Source of the DNA: Streptomyces sp. CB03234
GTDB taxonomy: Bacteria; Actinomycetota; Actinomycetes; Streptomycetales; Streptomycetaceae
DNA: 64,000 nucleotides
Direction of reading: 5' to 3'
Assembly: GCF_001905885.1 (NCBI RefSeq)
Contig: NZ_LIYH01000004.1
Span: forward strand, 862,115 to 926,114
Part shown: positions 1 to 9,380 of the stretch, in pieces
Numbering within the stretch: position 1 is the first letter of the stretch
Layout of the letters: each line of letters opens with the position of its first letter
Made by a program: the position numbers and the translations under genes
The notes under the pieces: generated by a model
What the model was told of the DNA's origin: nothing
The model's input: only the letters and a program-made list of their open reading frames with translations
The model's database searches: none

Positions 1-3000
1 GCGAGCGGCATCTACGCCGCCTATCCGGCGGCCCGCCGGACACTCGACCGGTGCGAGGAGATCTACGCCGACGAGTTCGGCGGCACTCTGCTCCCCCTCC
101 TGCTGGACGAGTCCGGTGCCGAGGACGACGTCTGGCCGACCGAGACGGCCCAGGCCGCCCTGTTCGCCCACCAGTCGGCGCTCGTCGAGGTGTGGCGCGC
201 CACGGGCGTCCGCCCCGCGCTGCTGCTCGGCCACAGCGTGGGCGAGTACGCGGCCCTGTACGCGGGCGGCGCCTTCGCACTCGACGACGGGTTGCGGCTC
301 ACGGCGTGGCGCGGCCGGCTGATGCACAGCGCATGCCCGCCGGGCGGGATGCTCGCGGTCGTCGCCGACCAGGCTCACGCGCTGCGCGTCGCGCAGGCCG
401 CCGGCGCCGAACTGGCCGCGGTCAACGGCCCGCGCGCCCAGGTGATCTCCGGTACGCCGCAGGCCCTCGAGGAGGCGGTGCGCCTGCTCGACCAGGAAGG
501 CCTGCGGTGGCGGGCGTTGTCCGTCGACAGGGCGTTCCACTCGGCCTCGGTCGAACCGGCGCTGCGCGACTTCCGCTCCCACGCCGAGCGGGTGACGTAC
601 GGCCCGCTGCACACACCCCTGGTCACCGCGGCCGACGGCCGGCTCCGCCCGGCGGGCTGGACGCTCGACGCCGACCACCTCTGCCGCCAGGCGCGGCAGC
701 CGGTCCGCTTCGACCTGGCCATGCTCACCGCGGCGGGGGAGGGGTGCGAGGACTTCCTGGAGATCGGCGCCGGACACACCCTCACGGGCATCGGCCGGCA
801 TTGCGTACCGGGGAGCCGCTGGCTGAGCGCCCAGGGTACAGGCGGCAGCGCAGTGGACCAGGTGGGTGGGCTCCTGACGGCGCTGGGCTCGCTGTACCGC
901 AGGGGGGCCGAGCTGGAATGGCGGGCGGTCAACGGCGGCGGGGGCAGGGTGCCACTGCCGGGGCATCCGCTGCGGCGGCGCCGGGTGGCGTACCGGGGCG
1001 CGGCGCCGGCGCACGCCCCGGAGCGTCCCGCGCGCGGGGCGGCCGCCCCGGAGGAGCTGTCCGTCGCACCGGAGGAACTGCTCGCCGACGTGCGGCAGCT
1101 GACGGCGCACAAGCTCGGCAGCGAGGCGGCGGACGTCGCGCCGGACAGCTCTTTCTTCGAGCTGGGTGCGGACTCGCTGTCCCTGATGGGACTGACGGCG
1201 GATCTGGAGCAGCAGTACGGCGTACGCGTCCCCGTCCGGGAGCTGTTCTCGTCCGCCGACACCCCACGCCGGCTGGCCGAACGCCTGGCGCAGCTGCGAG
1301 GGGACCAGCAGCGGCCGCGCCCGGCACCGGCAGCACCGGCACCGGCAGCACCCGCACCCGGACCCGCAACACCCGCATCCGCAACACCCGCATCCGCAAC
1401 ACCGGTACCGGCAGCACCGGCACCCGTACCCGAAGCGTCCCCGGGGCTCCACGAGGTGTTCGGTCAGCAGCTGAAACTGGCGGAGCGTCTCATCGACCAG
1501 GTGACCGGTGTGATCTCCCGCCAACTCGACGTGCTCGCGTCGTCCGCGACCGCCCCGGCGCTGCTCCCCGTGCCCACGCCGACCCCGGCCCCGGCCCCCA
1601 CACCGGCCCGTACGCCGGAGGCGACGCGGCCACCGTTCGTGCCGGAGCCGGAGCCGGAGCCGGTGCCGGAGCCGGAGTGCGCCACTCGGTGTGACTTCAG
1701 CCTGTATTTCTTCGGCGACTACCCCGAGGACACCGACCGCGACAAGTACGCGCTGATCATGGAGGCCGCGAAGTTCGCGGACCAGCACGGCTTCCACGCC
1801 CTGTGGCTCCCGGAACGCCACTTCAACTCCTTCGGGGCGCTCTTCCCCAACCCCTCGGTGCTCGCCGCCGCGCTCGCGGCCAGTACCAGCCGCATCCGGC
1901 TCCACGCGGGCTCCGTCGTCCTGCCACTGCACAACCCGGTCCGGGTCGCCGAGGAATGGTCGGTCGTCGACAACATCTCCGGGGGCCGGGCAGGCCTGTG
2001 CGTCGCCAGCGGCTGGCACGCCACCGACTTCGCGCTCGCCCCGCAGCACTTCGGCCGGCACCGCGAGGTGATGTACGAGCAGCTGGCGACCGTGCGGCAG
2101 CTGTGGTCGGGCCGGCCTTTGACGGCGACCGCGGGCGACGGTGAGCCCGTGGAGATACGGCTGCACCCACGCCCGGTGCAGCGGCAACTCCCCCTGTACG
2201 TGGCCGTGGTCGGCAACCCGGACAGTTACCGCCGGGCCGCCGCCGAGGGCCTGGGGGTGGTCACCAACCTGATGACGCAAACCGTCGAGCAACTGGCGGA
2301 GAACATCGCACTGTACCGGCGCACCCGCGCCGAGCACGGACTGGACCCCGCCGCGGGCCGGGTGGTGGTGCTGGTGCACACGTACCTCGGTGAGGACGCG
2401 GAGCGCGCCCGGGCCGAGGCGTACCGGCCCTTCGTGTCGTACCTGCGTTCCTCGCTGTCCCTCTTCGACCAGGTCACCAACAGCCTCGGTTTCGAAGCCG
2501 ACCTCGACAACACGCCCGAGGAGGACGTGGAGTTCCTGCTCGGACGCGCTTACGAGCGTTACTGCGCCTCCCGCGCCCTGATCGGCGACGAGCACACGGC
2601 GGCCGAGACGGTGCGCCGACTGGTGGACGCCGGAGCGAACGAGATCGCCTGCTTCGTGGACTTCGGCGTACCGATGGAGCAGGTTCTCGCCGGGCTCCCG
2701 GTCCTCGACCGGCTCCGCCGCATGGACCCGTCAGGAGCACCGGAGCAGTCCGCGGCACGGAACCGGTCCACAGCACCGGAGCCGTCCCCCACGGCGCCGG
2801 AGCACTCCACAGCACCACCGGAACAGCCGACGCTCGTACCGAGGCGGTTGCCGTTGTCGCCCGCGCAGCGCCGCATCTGGTTCCTGGAGCAGCTTCATCC
2901 GGGGACCGCCATGTACCACGAGCCCAAGGCGATCCGCCTGGACGGCCCGCTGGACGTTCCGGCGCTGCGCTGGGCACTGCAGCGGGCCGCCGACCGGCAT

Positions 3001-6000
3001 CCGGCGCTGCGCACCGTGTTCCGCGACACCGACGGGACCCCCTACCGGCAGACGCTCGACCGGATACGGATCGAGTGCCCGGTCGACGACCACACCGGGG
3101 CCACGGAGGAAGAAGCGCTGCGCGCCGCCCTTGAGACGGAGGGGAACCGGAACCTCGACCTCCGCGACGGTCCGCTGGTCACGGCCCGGCTGCTGCGCCT
3201 GTCGGAGGAGCGGCACCTGCTGTTCCTGCTGGCCCACCACATCGTCTTCGACTCCTCCTCCACGGCGGTGCTGGTCCGCGACCTCGCGGCCTTCTACCGC
3301 TCCTTCCCGGACGGCGACCCCGCGTTGCCGCCCCTGGCCGCCGAGCCCGAGGTGCTTCCCACCCGTATGCCGGACCCCGCCGGGTCCCTCGACTTCTGGC
3401 GGCGTACGCTCGCCGGGGCCCCGGACCTCTCCCTGCCCACCGACCGGCCCCGCCCGGCGGTCAGATCCGGAACGGGAGCCGCCCTCACACACGAACTCGA
3501 CGCCGAACTCGTACGCAGGGTGAAAGCGTTCGCCGCTACCCACCGGGCCACTCCCTTCATGGCGCTGACCAGCGCCGTCGCAGCGGTGCTCAGCCGGTTC
3601 AGCGGACAGCACGACGTGGTCGTCGGCACCGCGGTCGCCGCCCGGCCCACCGGCGCCGAACACCACATCGGCCTGTTCCTCGACACCGTGCCGCTGCGCC
3701 TGGACCTCACGGGCGACCCGGACTTCCCGACGCTGCTGCACCGGATGCGGGCCGGCAGCACAGCGGCGTACGAACACCGTGACGTCCCCTTCGACGAGCT
3801 GGTCGGGGCGCTCAACCCGCGTCGGGACCCGGGGCGGAACCCGCTCTTCCAGGTGATGGTCGAGTACGAGAACGAGAGCGAGGTGACGTTCGACCCGCCC
3901 CGGCTGACGGCCACGCTGCTCGACGTGCCGAGCGCACGCGCCCCCTTCGACCTCAGCATCTACCTGACGCACCACCGCGACGGAGTGCGATGCATGGTCG
4001 AGTACGACACGGCCCTCTTCGACGAGCCATTCGTACGCCGCTTCGTCCACTACATGGAGCAGGTGCTGCACCGCGCGCTCGACGCCCCCGGCGCGCCGCT
4101 GCGCGAACTGACCGCCGTGACCGACCCCGACCGGGCGGCCCTGGCCGGGCTGGGGCGCCTGGACGAGCCGTCACCCGCCGTCGCGGACACCCTGCACGGG
4201 CTGTTCGAGCAGCAGGCGCGGCGTACGCCGGACGCCGTTGCCCTTGTCGGCGACGGGGAGAGCGTGGCGTACCGGGAGCTGGATGTGCGCGCGAACGCGC
4301 TCGCCCGGCGGCTGCGGGAGCGGGGCGCCGCGCGCGGTGAGCGAGTGGCACTGCTGCTGCCGCGCGGCCCGGAGCTGATCACCGCCCTGCTGGGCGTGCT
4401 CAAGAGCGGCGCCGCGTATCTGCCCCTCGACCCCTCCGCGCCCACGCCGCGGCTCGCCGCGCTCCTCGACGACGGCGCGCCCGTGCTGCTGCTGACCTCG
4501 AAGGCCGCTCTCGCGCGGCATCCGCAGCTCGCGGCAGGGCTGCCCCTGCAGCTCGTGGACGACGTCGACGCCACCGTCGCGGAAGCTCCCCCGGCCGACG
4601 GGGCAGGGCCCGAGGACCCCGCGTACTGCATCTACACCTCCGGCTCCACCGGCCGTCCCAAGGGCGTCGTCGTGCCGCACCGGGGGCCGGTCAACCTCGT
4701 TCGCGCCCATATGGACCGGCACCCCCCGCTGCGCACCCTGCAGTGGACCTCGCCCGCTTTCGACGTCAGCGTGCAGGAGATCTTCACCACGCTGGGCTCC
4801 GGAGCGGCGCTCGTCCTGATCGACGACGAGGTCCGGCACGACCCGACGGCCGTCACGGAAGCAGCGCGCCGCCATGGAGTGCAGCGGATGTTCATGCCCA
4901 GCACCCCCTTGAGGTACCTGGTCGAGACCGGCCCCCGACTGCCCGACCTGCGCGAGCTGTTCTCGGCCGGAGAGGCGCTGCGGCTGACCGATGCCTTCCG
5001 CCGCTTCCTCGCCGCGCACCCGGGGTGCGCGCTGTACAACCAGTACGGGCCCACGGAGACCTCCGTCATCGTCACCTCGCACCGTGTCGACCCCGACGGC
5101 GAGGAGCTCCCCCCGATCGGCACGCCGATACCGGGAGCCCGCATCCTGCTGCTGGACGACGCCGGACGACACGTGCCCCCGGGAGCGGTCGGCGAGATCC
5201 ACGTGGGCGGTGTGCCGGTCGCGTACGGCTACCACGCGCGGCCCGCGGAGACGGCCGGGGCGTTCCTCGGCGACGCGGACTCCCTGCTGTACCGGACCGG
5301 AGACCTCGGGCGCTGGCGTACGGACGGCTCGCTCCAGTACTGCGGCCGTGTGGACGACCAGGTCAAGATCCGGGGCCACCGGGTCGAGCCCGCCGAGGTC
5401 CATGCGGCGCTCAGTGCCCTCCCGGGAGTACGTGACGCGGCGGTCGTCTCCCGTCGCGACCGGCACGGAGACAGGGAACTCGTCGCCTACGTGGTTCCCG
5501 ACCCGCCCACGGACGACCTTCGCGATCTTCGCGGCCTTCGCGAGCTGCGTGCCGCGCTCGCCGCGCGACTTCCCGACCACCTGGTGCCGCGCCGTTGGGT
5601 ACGCCTGGAACGGCTCCCGCTGAACACCTCGGGCAAAGTGGACCGGGACCGGCTGCCCGAGCCGGGGACCGGGCCCGAGTCCGAGCTCACTCCCGGCCTC
5701 GACGAGGAGTCCCGGACCGCGGACGCGCAGCCCGCCACCCGGCTGGAGAAGTCCCTGCACGAGCTGTGGTGCGACGAACTGGGGGCGCCCCAGGTGCCGG
5801 TGAACCGGTCCTTCTTCGAACTCGGCGGCCACTCCCTGAGCGCGATACGGCTGCTGAACCGCATGGCGGACCAGCTGGACATCGAGCTGTCCATGGCCGA
5901 GTTCTTCCTCGACCCCACCATCCGGGGCATCGCCGGACGCGGCGAACATCCCGAGCCCGCCGCCCGGGTGGTGGAGACCGTGCCGATGACGTCCACCCTT

Positions 6001-7281
6001 CGCAGGCTGTGGCACCGGCACCACGAACGCGCCGACGCCGGGGTCTACAACGTCGCGCACCGCATCGACCTGCGCGGCGACCTCGACCCCCGGAGTCTGG
6101 CGGGCGCCCTGGAGGACCTGGTGGGGCGCCATCACGCGCTGCGCAGCAGGGCCGTACGGCGCGAGGGGCGGTATCTCGTCGAGGTACTGGCCGACGTGCC
6201 CGTGGAACTGCCGGTCGATGTCCTCACCGGGCACGCCGAGGACGCGGAGGCCGTCGATCGGTGGTGCCTGGACCACGCCTCCCGCGCGCTGGCCATGGAC
6301 CGCGCGCCGCTGTTCCGCTTCCGGCTGGCACGGCTCGCAGCGGACCGCTGGGTCCTGCTGACCGTGTTCCACCACGCCGTCTGCGACGGCTGGTCCATGG
6401 GGGTGATCTGGCGCGAACTGCAGGAACTCTACAACGCCCGGCGCCACGGCTCCGCGAGCCCGCCGGCCCCGCCCGCCGTGCAGTTCACCGACTGCGCGCG
6501 TGCGGAACACGAGCTGGGCGGTGAACGCAGGGCGAAGCTCGAGCGGTTCTGGCGCGCCGAGCTCGACGGCGTACCCCTGCGTCCGGCACTGCCGTACGAC
6601 CGGCCGCGACCCGAGGAGCTGTCCGGCCAGGGCGCCCTGCACACCTGGGTCATCGACGGAGCAACCCCCCGGGTGGTCGCCGACACCGCCACCCGCCTGG
6701 GCACGACGCCGTACACCGTGCTGGCCGCGGCGTTCGCCACCTGGCTGGGCGGACTGTGCGGCGGCCCCGCCGACGTGGTGCTGGCCGCCTCCAGCGCGAA
6801 CCGCACGCGGCGTGAGCGGTCGGAGGTGGTAGGACTGCTGGGCGACGCGGTCCTGCTACGGGCCCGGCTCGGTGAGGCCGCGACCTTCGCCGACCTCGTG
6901 ACGCGGCTCGGGTCGACACTCTTCACCGTGCTCGACCACCAGGAGCTGCCGCTGACCGAGGTGGTCGAGCTGGTCTCGCCCGGGACCGCGGAGTCACTGT
7001 TCCCCACCGTACTGTTCACCGTGGTCACCACACCGCCGCCCACCTTGGACATGCGGTCGGTGTCGGCCTCCGTACGGGCGCTGCCCACCTCGGGGGTGGC
7101 ACGCAACGAGCTGTACGCCGTCCTGGTGCCCGGACAGGACACCATCACCGTCACCTTCGAGTACTCCACGGACCTCTTCACCCATCCGACCGTCGAGGCA
7201 TGGGGCAAGGCCTTCACCGAGCTCCTGCACGAAGCCGCGCAGGACCCGGAGCGTCCGCTGCGGAGCCTGCTCCGCCCGTGA
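1..7281 (+). CDS. Hybrid PKS-NRPS, 3' part: AT-ACP-LLM oxygenase-C-A-PCP-C
   Basis: The gene is open from base 1, so it starts outside the window; 2426 residues are visible. Domains in order: acyltransferase (about 1-320; GHSVGE with Ser79; RAFH around His180, closer to the malonyl HAFH form than to methylmalonyl YASH); ACP (Ser392 in GADSL); a Pro/Ala-rich linker; a luciferase-like flavin monooxygenase (about 564-908, like the natural-product LLM family TIGR04020); condensation (950-1377; HHIVFDS, His1080 and Asp1084); adenylation (1397-1890; YTSGSTG, YGPTE); PCP (Ser1945 in GGHSL); and a second condensation domain (1990-2426; HHAVCDG, His2125). It extends a chain with probably malonyl-CoA, may oxidise the ACP-bound intermediate, then couples one amino acid. 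There is no thioesterase: the final C domain either releases the product or passes it to another protein. No partner lies downstream here. Domain calls are firm; product and chemistry are unknown. Confidence 0.95.
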   Translation, partial: ASGIYAAYPAARRTLDRCEEIYADEFGGTLLPLLLDESGAEDDVWPTETAQAALFAHQSALVEVWRATGVRPALLLGHSVGEYAALYAGGAFALDDGLRLTAWRGRLMHSACPPGGMLAVVADQAHALRVAQAAGAELAAVNGPRAQVISGTPQALEEAVRLLDQEGLRWRALSVDRAFHSASVEPALRDFRSHAERVTYGPLHTPLVTAADGRLRPAGWTLDADHLCRQARQPVRFDLAMLTAAGEGCEDFLEIGAGHTLTGIGRHCVPGSRWLSAQGTGGSAVDQVGGLLTALGSLYRRGAELEWRAVNGGGGRVPLPGHPLRRRRVAYRGAAPAHAPERPARGAAAPEELSVAPEELLADVRQLTAHKLGSEAADVAPDSSFFELGADSLSLMGLTADLEQQYGVRVPVRELFSSADTPRRLAERLAQLRGDQQRPRPAPAAPAPAAPAPGPATPASATPASATPVPAAPAPVPEASPGLHEVFGQQLKLAERLIDQVTGVISRQLDVLASSATAPALLPVPTPTPAPAPTPARTPEATRPPFVPEPEPEPVPEPECATRCDFSLYFFGDYPEDTDRDKYALIMEAAKFADQHGFHALWLPERHFNSFGALFPNPSVLAAALAASTSRIRLHAGSVVLPLHNPVRVAEEWSVVDNISGGRAGLCVASGWHATDFALAPQHFGRHREVMYEQLATVRQLWSGRPLTATAGDGEPVEIRLHPRPVQRQLPLYVAVVGNPDSYRRAAAEGLGVVTNLMTQTVEQLAENIALYRRTRAEHGLDPAAGRVVVLVHTYLGEDAERARAEAYRPFVSYLRSSLSLFDQVTNSLGFEADLDNTPEEDVEFLLGRAYERYCASRALIGDEHTAAETVRRLVDAGANEIACFVDFGVPMEQVLAGLPVLDRLRRMDPSGAPEQSAARNRSTAPEPSPTAPEHSTAPPEQPTLVPRRLPLSPAQRRIWFLEQLHPGTAMYHEPKAIRLDGPLDVPALRWALQRAADRHPALRTVFRDTDGTPYRQTLDRIRIECPVDDHTGATEEEALRAALETEGNRNLDLRDGPLVTARLLRLSEERHLLFLLAHHIVFDSSSTAVLVRDLAAFYRSFPDGDPALPPLAAEPEVLPTRMPDPAGSLDFWRRTLAGAPDLSLPTDRPRPAVRSGTGAALTHELDAELVRRVKAFAATHRATPFMALTSAVAAVLSRFSGQHDVVVGTAVAARPTGAEHHIGLFLDTVPLRLDLTGDPDFPTLLHRMRAGSTAAYEHRDVPFDELVGALNPRRDPGRNPLFQVMVEYENESEVTFDPPRLTATLLDVPSARAPFDLSIYLTHHRDGVRCMVEYDTALFDEPFVRRFVHYMEQVLHRALDAPGAPLRELTAVTDPDRAALAGLGRLDEPSPAVADTLHGLFEQQARRTPDAVALVGDGESVAYRELDVRANALARRLRERGAARGERVALLLPRGPELITALLGVLKSGAAYLPLDPSAPTPRLAALLDDGAPVLLLTSKAALARHPQLAAGLPLQLVDDVDATVAEAPPADGAGPEDPAYCIYTSGSTGRPKGVVVPHRGPVNLVRAHMDRHPPLRTLQWTSPAFDVSVQEIFTTLGSGAALVLIDDEVRHDPTAVTEAARRHGVQRMFMPSTPLRYLVETGPRLPDLRELFSAGEALRLTDAFRRFLAAHPGCALYNQYGPTETSVIVTSHRVDPDGEELPPIGTPIPGARILLLDDAGRHVPPGAVGEIHVGGVPVAYGYHARPAETAGAFLGDADSLLYRTGDLGRWRTDGSLQYCGRVDDQVKIRGHRVEPAEVHAALSALPGVRDAAVVSRRDRHGDRELVAYVVPDPPTDDLRDLRGLRELRAALAARLPDHLVPRRWVRLERLPLNTSGKVDRDRLPEPGTGPESELTPGLDEESRTADAQPATRLEKSLHELWCDELGAPQVPVNRSFFELGGHSLSAIRLLNRMADQLDIELSMAEFFLDPTIRGIAGRGEHPEPAARVVETVPMTSTLRRLWHRHHERADAGVYNVAHRIDLRGDLDPRSLAGALEDLVGRHHALRSRAVRREGRYLVEVLADVPVELPVDVLTGHAEDAEAVDRWCLDHASRALAMDRAPLFRFRLARLAADRWVLLTVFHHAVCDGWSMGVIWRELQELYNARRHGSASPPAPPAVQFTDCARAEHELGGERRAKLERFWRAELDGVPLRPALPYDRPRPEELSGQGALHTWVIDGATPRVVADTATRLGTTPYTVLAAAFATWLGGLCGGPADVVLAASSANRTRRERSEVVGLLGDAVLLRARLGEAATFADLVTRLGSTLFTVLDHQELPLTEVVELVSPGTAESLFPTVLFTVVTTPPPTLDMRSVSASVRALPTSGVARNELYAVLVPGQDTITVTFEYSTDLFTHPTVEAWGKAFTELLHEAAQDPERPLRSLLRP

Positions 7282-7337
7282 CGACACGTCGTCGGGGGCA
7301 GGCCTGAACCGGTCCCGCGTCGCCGACCGAACCGCTT

Positions 7338-7370
7338 ACCGCCCGCGCTTGCCCGGCCTGCGCGGGCGGT
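7338..7370. terminator. Hairpin between convergent genes
   Basis: An 11-bp perfect inverted repeat (ACCGCCCGCGC, 7338-7348, pairing with 7360-7370) surrounds an 11-nt loop. It lies 57 bp after the PKS-NRPS stop and just beyond the stop of the facing gene, so it could end transcription from both sides. There is no U-tract, as is common in Streptomyces. Confidence 0.75.
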
Positions 7371-7376
7371 TCGCGG

Positions 7377-8108
7377 TCAGACGGGCGAACCCCAGGCCGT
7401 GGTGAGCCCCTCCAGCCACGCGGGCGGCAGTTCGGCGGCGTCCCACTCCTCCCGCAGCTCCGATGGCGCCGTGACGAGCCGTTCCAGTACGGCGAGGCTG
7501 GTGGGGGAGTGGATGAGGGAGTAGCGGCCGTGGATCGCGATCGTGCTGCCGGGCCCGTACTCCGCGTACAGCCGCTCCAGGCGTGCCCGGTTGGCTGAGA
7601 CGAACTGCGCCAGCCGCCCCGCGTACCCGGCCCTCTGCCGGGAACTCATGGTGCCCAGGACGGCGGTGAGCACCTGCTCGGACACCTCGGGATCCAGGTC
7701 GGAAACGGTGGTGAACGAGAGGTACAGAGGCATGACCGCCACCTTCGCCCGCTCCACCTGCATCCTCCTGACGGAAGGGCGGGCCTCCGGCGCGGGGGCC
7801 GACGGATCCGCGGCCACGGCGTCCTGCAGCGCTCGTTCGGCGAGGTCCCCGAGCCGGTCCGTGACGGCCTGCGTCCCGTCGAGCCAGCCGGACTCGTAGA
7901 GTTCGCCCTTCACCCCGGGCGCGCTCCGCCCCACCGTGCTGACCTCCTTGTGCGCGAGGGCGAGGGCGCCGGCCTCGACCAGCCCGATCAACTCTTCCGC
8001 GTCACCGGAGAAGACCCCCGCCCGGGCGAGGAGTTGCAGCAGCGTCCTCTTCGCGTTGATGACGCTGACCTCGTCCAGCTGCTGCCGTCCGTCTTCGGCG
8101 GCGTCCAT
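7377..8108 (-). CDS. Hypothetical protein, 243 aa
   Basis: Not recognised. It is a soluble, mainly helical protein of 243 residues with no signal peptide or membrane segment. The reading frame extends upstream, but the ATG at 8108 is preferred because GAGGAGGA lies four bases before it. An acidic N-terminal part (MDAAEDGRQQ) is followed by leucine- and alanine-rich helices and an Ala/Pro-rich stretch near residue 110. The C-terminal half contains short aromatic motifs (LYLSF, HGRYSLIHS). It faces the PKS-NRPS gene across a terminator and is divergent from the reductase gene at 8505, so it is probably not part of the biosynthetic cluster. Confidence 0.7.
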   Translation of the reverse strand: MDAAEDGRQQLDEVSVINAKRTLLQLLARAGVFSGDAEELIGLVEAGALALAHKEVSTVGRSAPGVKGELYESGWLDGTQAVTDRLGDLAERALQDAVAADPSAPAPEARPSVRRMQVERAKVAVMPLYLSFTTVSDLDPEVSEQVLTAVLGTMSSRQRAGYAGRLAQFVSANRARLERLYAEYGPGSTIAIHGRYSLIHSPTSLAVLERLVTAPSELREEWDAAELPPAWLEGLTTAWGSPV

Positions 8109-8504
8109 GGGGTCCTCCTCGTCGCATGGGCTGTACGGTGCGCGTACGCGGAACGCGCCCTTCGAGGGTTCAACGCCCGGTCGCCGGACTGCACTCCCAC
8201 GTCGAGCGCGGCGCGCGGAACAGGCGTCCATGTGGCGATCGCTCCTGCTCGACCCTCGCGGGGCACAGCCTCTCACGTAGCACACGCCTCTCCTGAAACA
8301 CCACCAGCGCTACATCCGTGCCCGGCGCTCTGGGCGCACCGTCCGTCACGGCCCCGCCTTCCGGGCGCCGTCGCCGCCCGGACGCTTCCCCGGCTCCGTC
8401 CGCCAGACCGTCCAGCGCCGGAGCCCGCCCGGTCACGGACGCAGCGATGAGTTTCCGCGGCCCGGAGAGTCTTACCACCGTTGTCGACCACACAGGAGGA
8501 ACAC
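8109..8504. other. Divergent intergenic region
   Basis: This 396-bp gap separates the divergent genes at 8108 (-) and 8505 (+) and should hold both promoters. It contains the ribosome-binding sites of both genes. I see no clear -35/-10 pair, RNA gene or repeat, and no convincing coding frame. Confidence 0.5.
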
Positions 8505-9149
8505 ATGTCTCAGCTTCTGAGAGTCCAAAACTTCAGCGTCTCGAGTGACGGCATCGGCGCCGGTGAGGACCAGAGCCTTGAGCGCCCATTCGGCCACGTT
8601 GATCCCGGAGGGCTTTTCGCCTGGGCCGGCGCCACGGCGAGCTGGCCCATGCGTACCGACCTCGGGGGGAGCCGAGGCCTCGACGACTACTTCACACGGG
8701 ATTTCGCGCGCAACATCGGGGCCGAGATCATGGGCCGCAACAAGTTCGGGCCCCAGCGCGGGCCCTGGCACGACCATGACTGGCGCGGCTGGTGGGGAGA
8801 CGAGCCCCCGTTCCGCACGCCGGTGTTCGTCATGACTCACCACCAGCGTCCTTCGTTCACGCTCTCCGACACCACGTTCCACTTCGTCGACGGCGACCCC
8901 GCCTCGGTCCTCGATCAGGCGCGCGAGGCGGCGCGGGGCATGGACGTCCGGCTCGGCGGAGGGGTCACCACCATCCGGCAGTTCCTCGACGCCGATCTCG
9001 TCGACACCATGCACGTGGCGGTCTCGCCGGTACGGCTCGGTTCCGGGGTACGACTCTGGGAGTCACCCGACGAGCTGCGCGACCGGTTCCACCTCGAGGT
9101 CGTGCCCAGCCCGAGCGGCGTGACACACCACCTGTTCTGGCGGAAGTGA
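8505..9149 (+). CDS. Dihydrofolate reductase / RibD C-terminal family protein
   Basis: About 214 residues with the DHFR-like RibD C-terminal fold: IGAEIMGRNKFG early on, then the nucleotide-binding-like DVRLGGGVTTIRQFLDADLVD, and the LGSGVRLWE segment near the end. Members are NADPH-dependent reductases of mostly unknown substrate; actinomycetes carry many stand-alone copies. An upstream TTG is in frame, but the ATG at 8505 is preceded by AGGAGGA at ideal spacing. It appears monocistronic and its neighbours give no hint of substrate. Family assignment is strong, specific function unknown. Confidence 0.88.
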   Translation: MSQLLRVQNFSVSSDGIGAGEDQSLERPFGHVDPGGLFAWAGATASWPMRTDLGGSRGLDDYFTRDFARNIGAEIMGRNKFGPQRGPWHDHDWRGWWGDEPPFRTPVFVMTHHQRPSFTLSDTTFHFVDGDPASVLDQAREAARGMDVRLGGGVTTIRQFLDADLVDTMHVAVSPVRLGSGVRLWESPDELRDRFHLEVVPSPSGVTHHLFWRK

Positions 9150-9380
9150 CACGCACTCGCCCGCGACTGTCGCTCGCACAGCCATATGGGCACCGGGCCT
9201 GCTCGGGCCTCGGGCCTCGGAGGCCGGCTCGGCCGTGGTGACCCGGTGGTGGCTCAGAGCCTCCACGACGACCGCGGCGGACGGTGGCTGATGGCCGGGA
9301 GCAAGCCCCCAGCGGCCCTTGTCAGTGGCGGTGTCTACTGTGTTCATCAGGTTTCAGGCAGAGCGGGCGGTGGTGGCCGT

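Noticed and set aside
1321..1440. Repetitive CCGGCACCGGCAGC tract as a minisatellite
   Set aside because: It encodes a Pro/Ala linker between ACP and the oxygenase, normal for modular synthases.
4171..6642. An 823-codon frame antisense to the NRPS part
   Set aside because: Typical shadow frame in high-GC DNA, rich in Gly/Arg/Val without domains.
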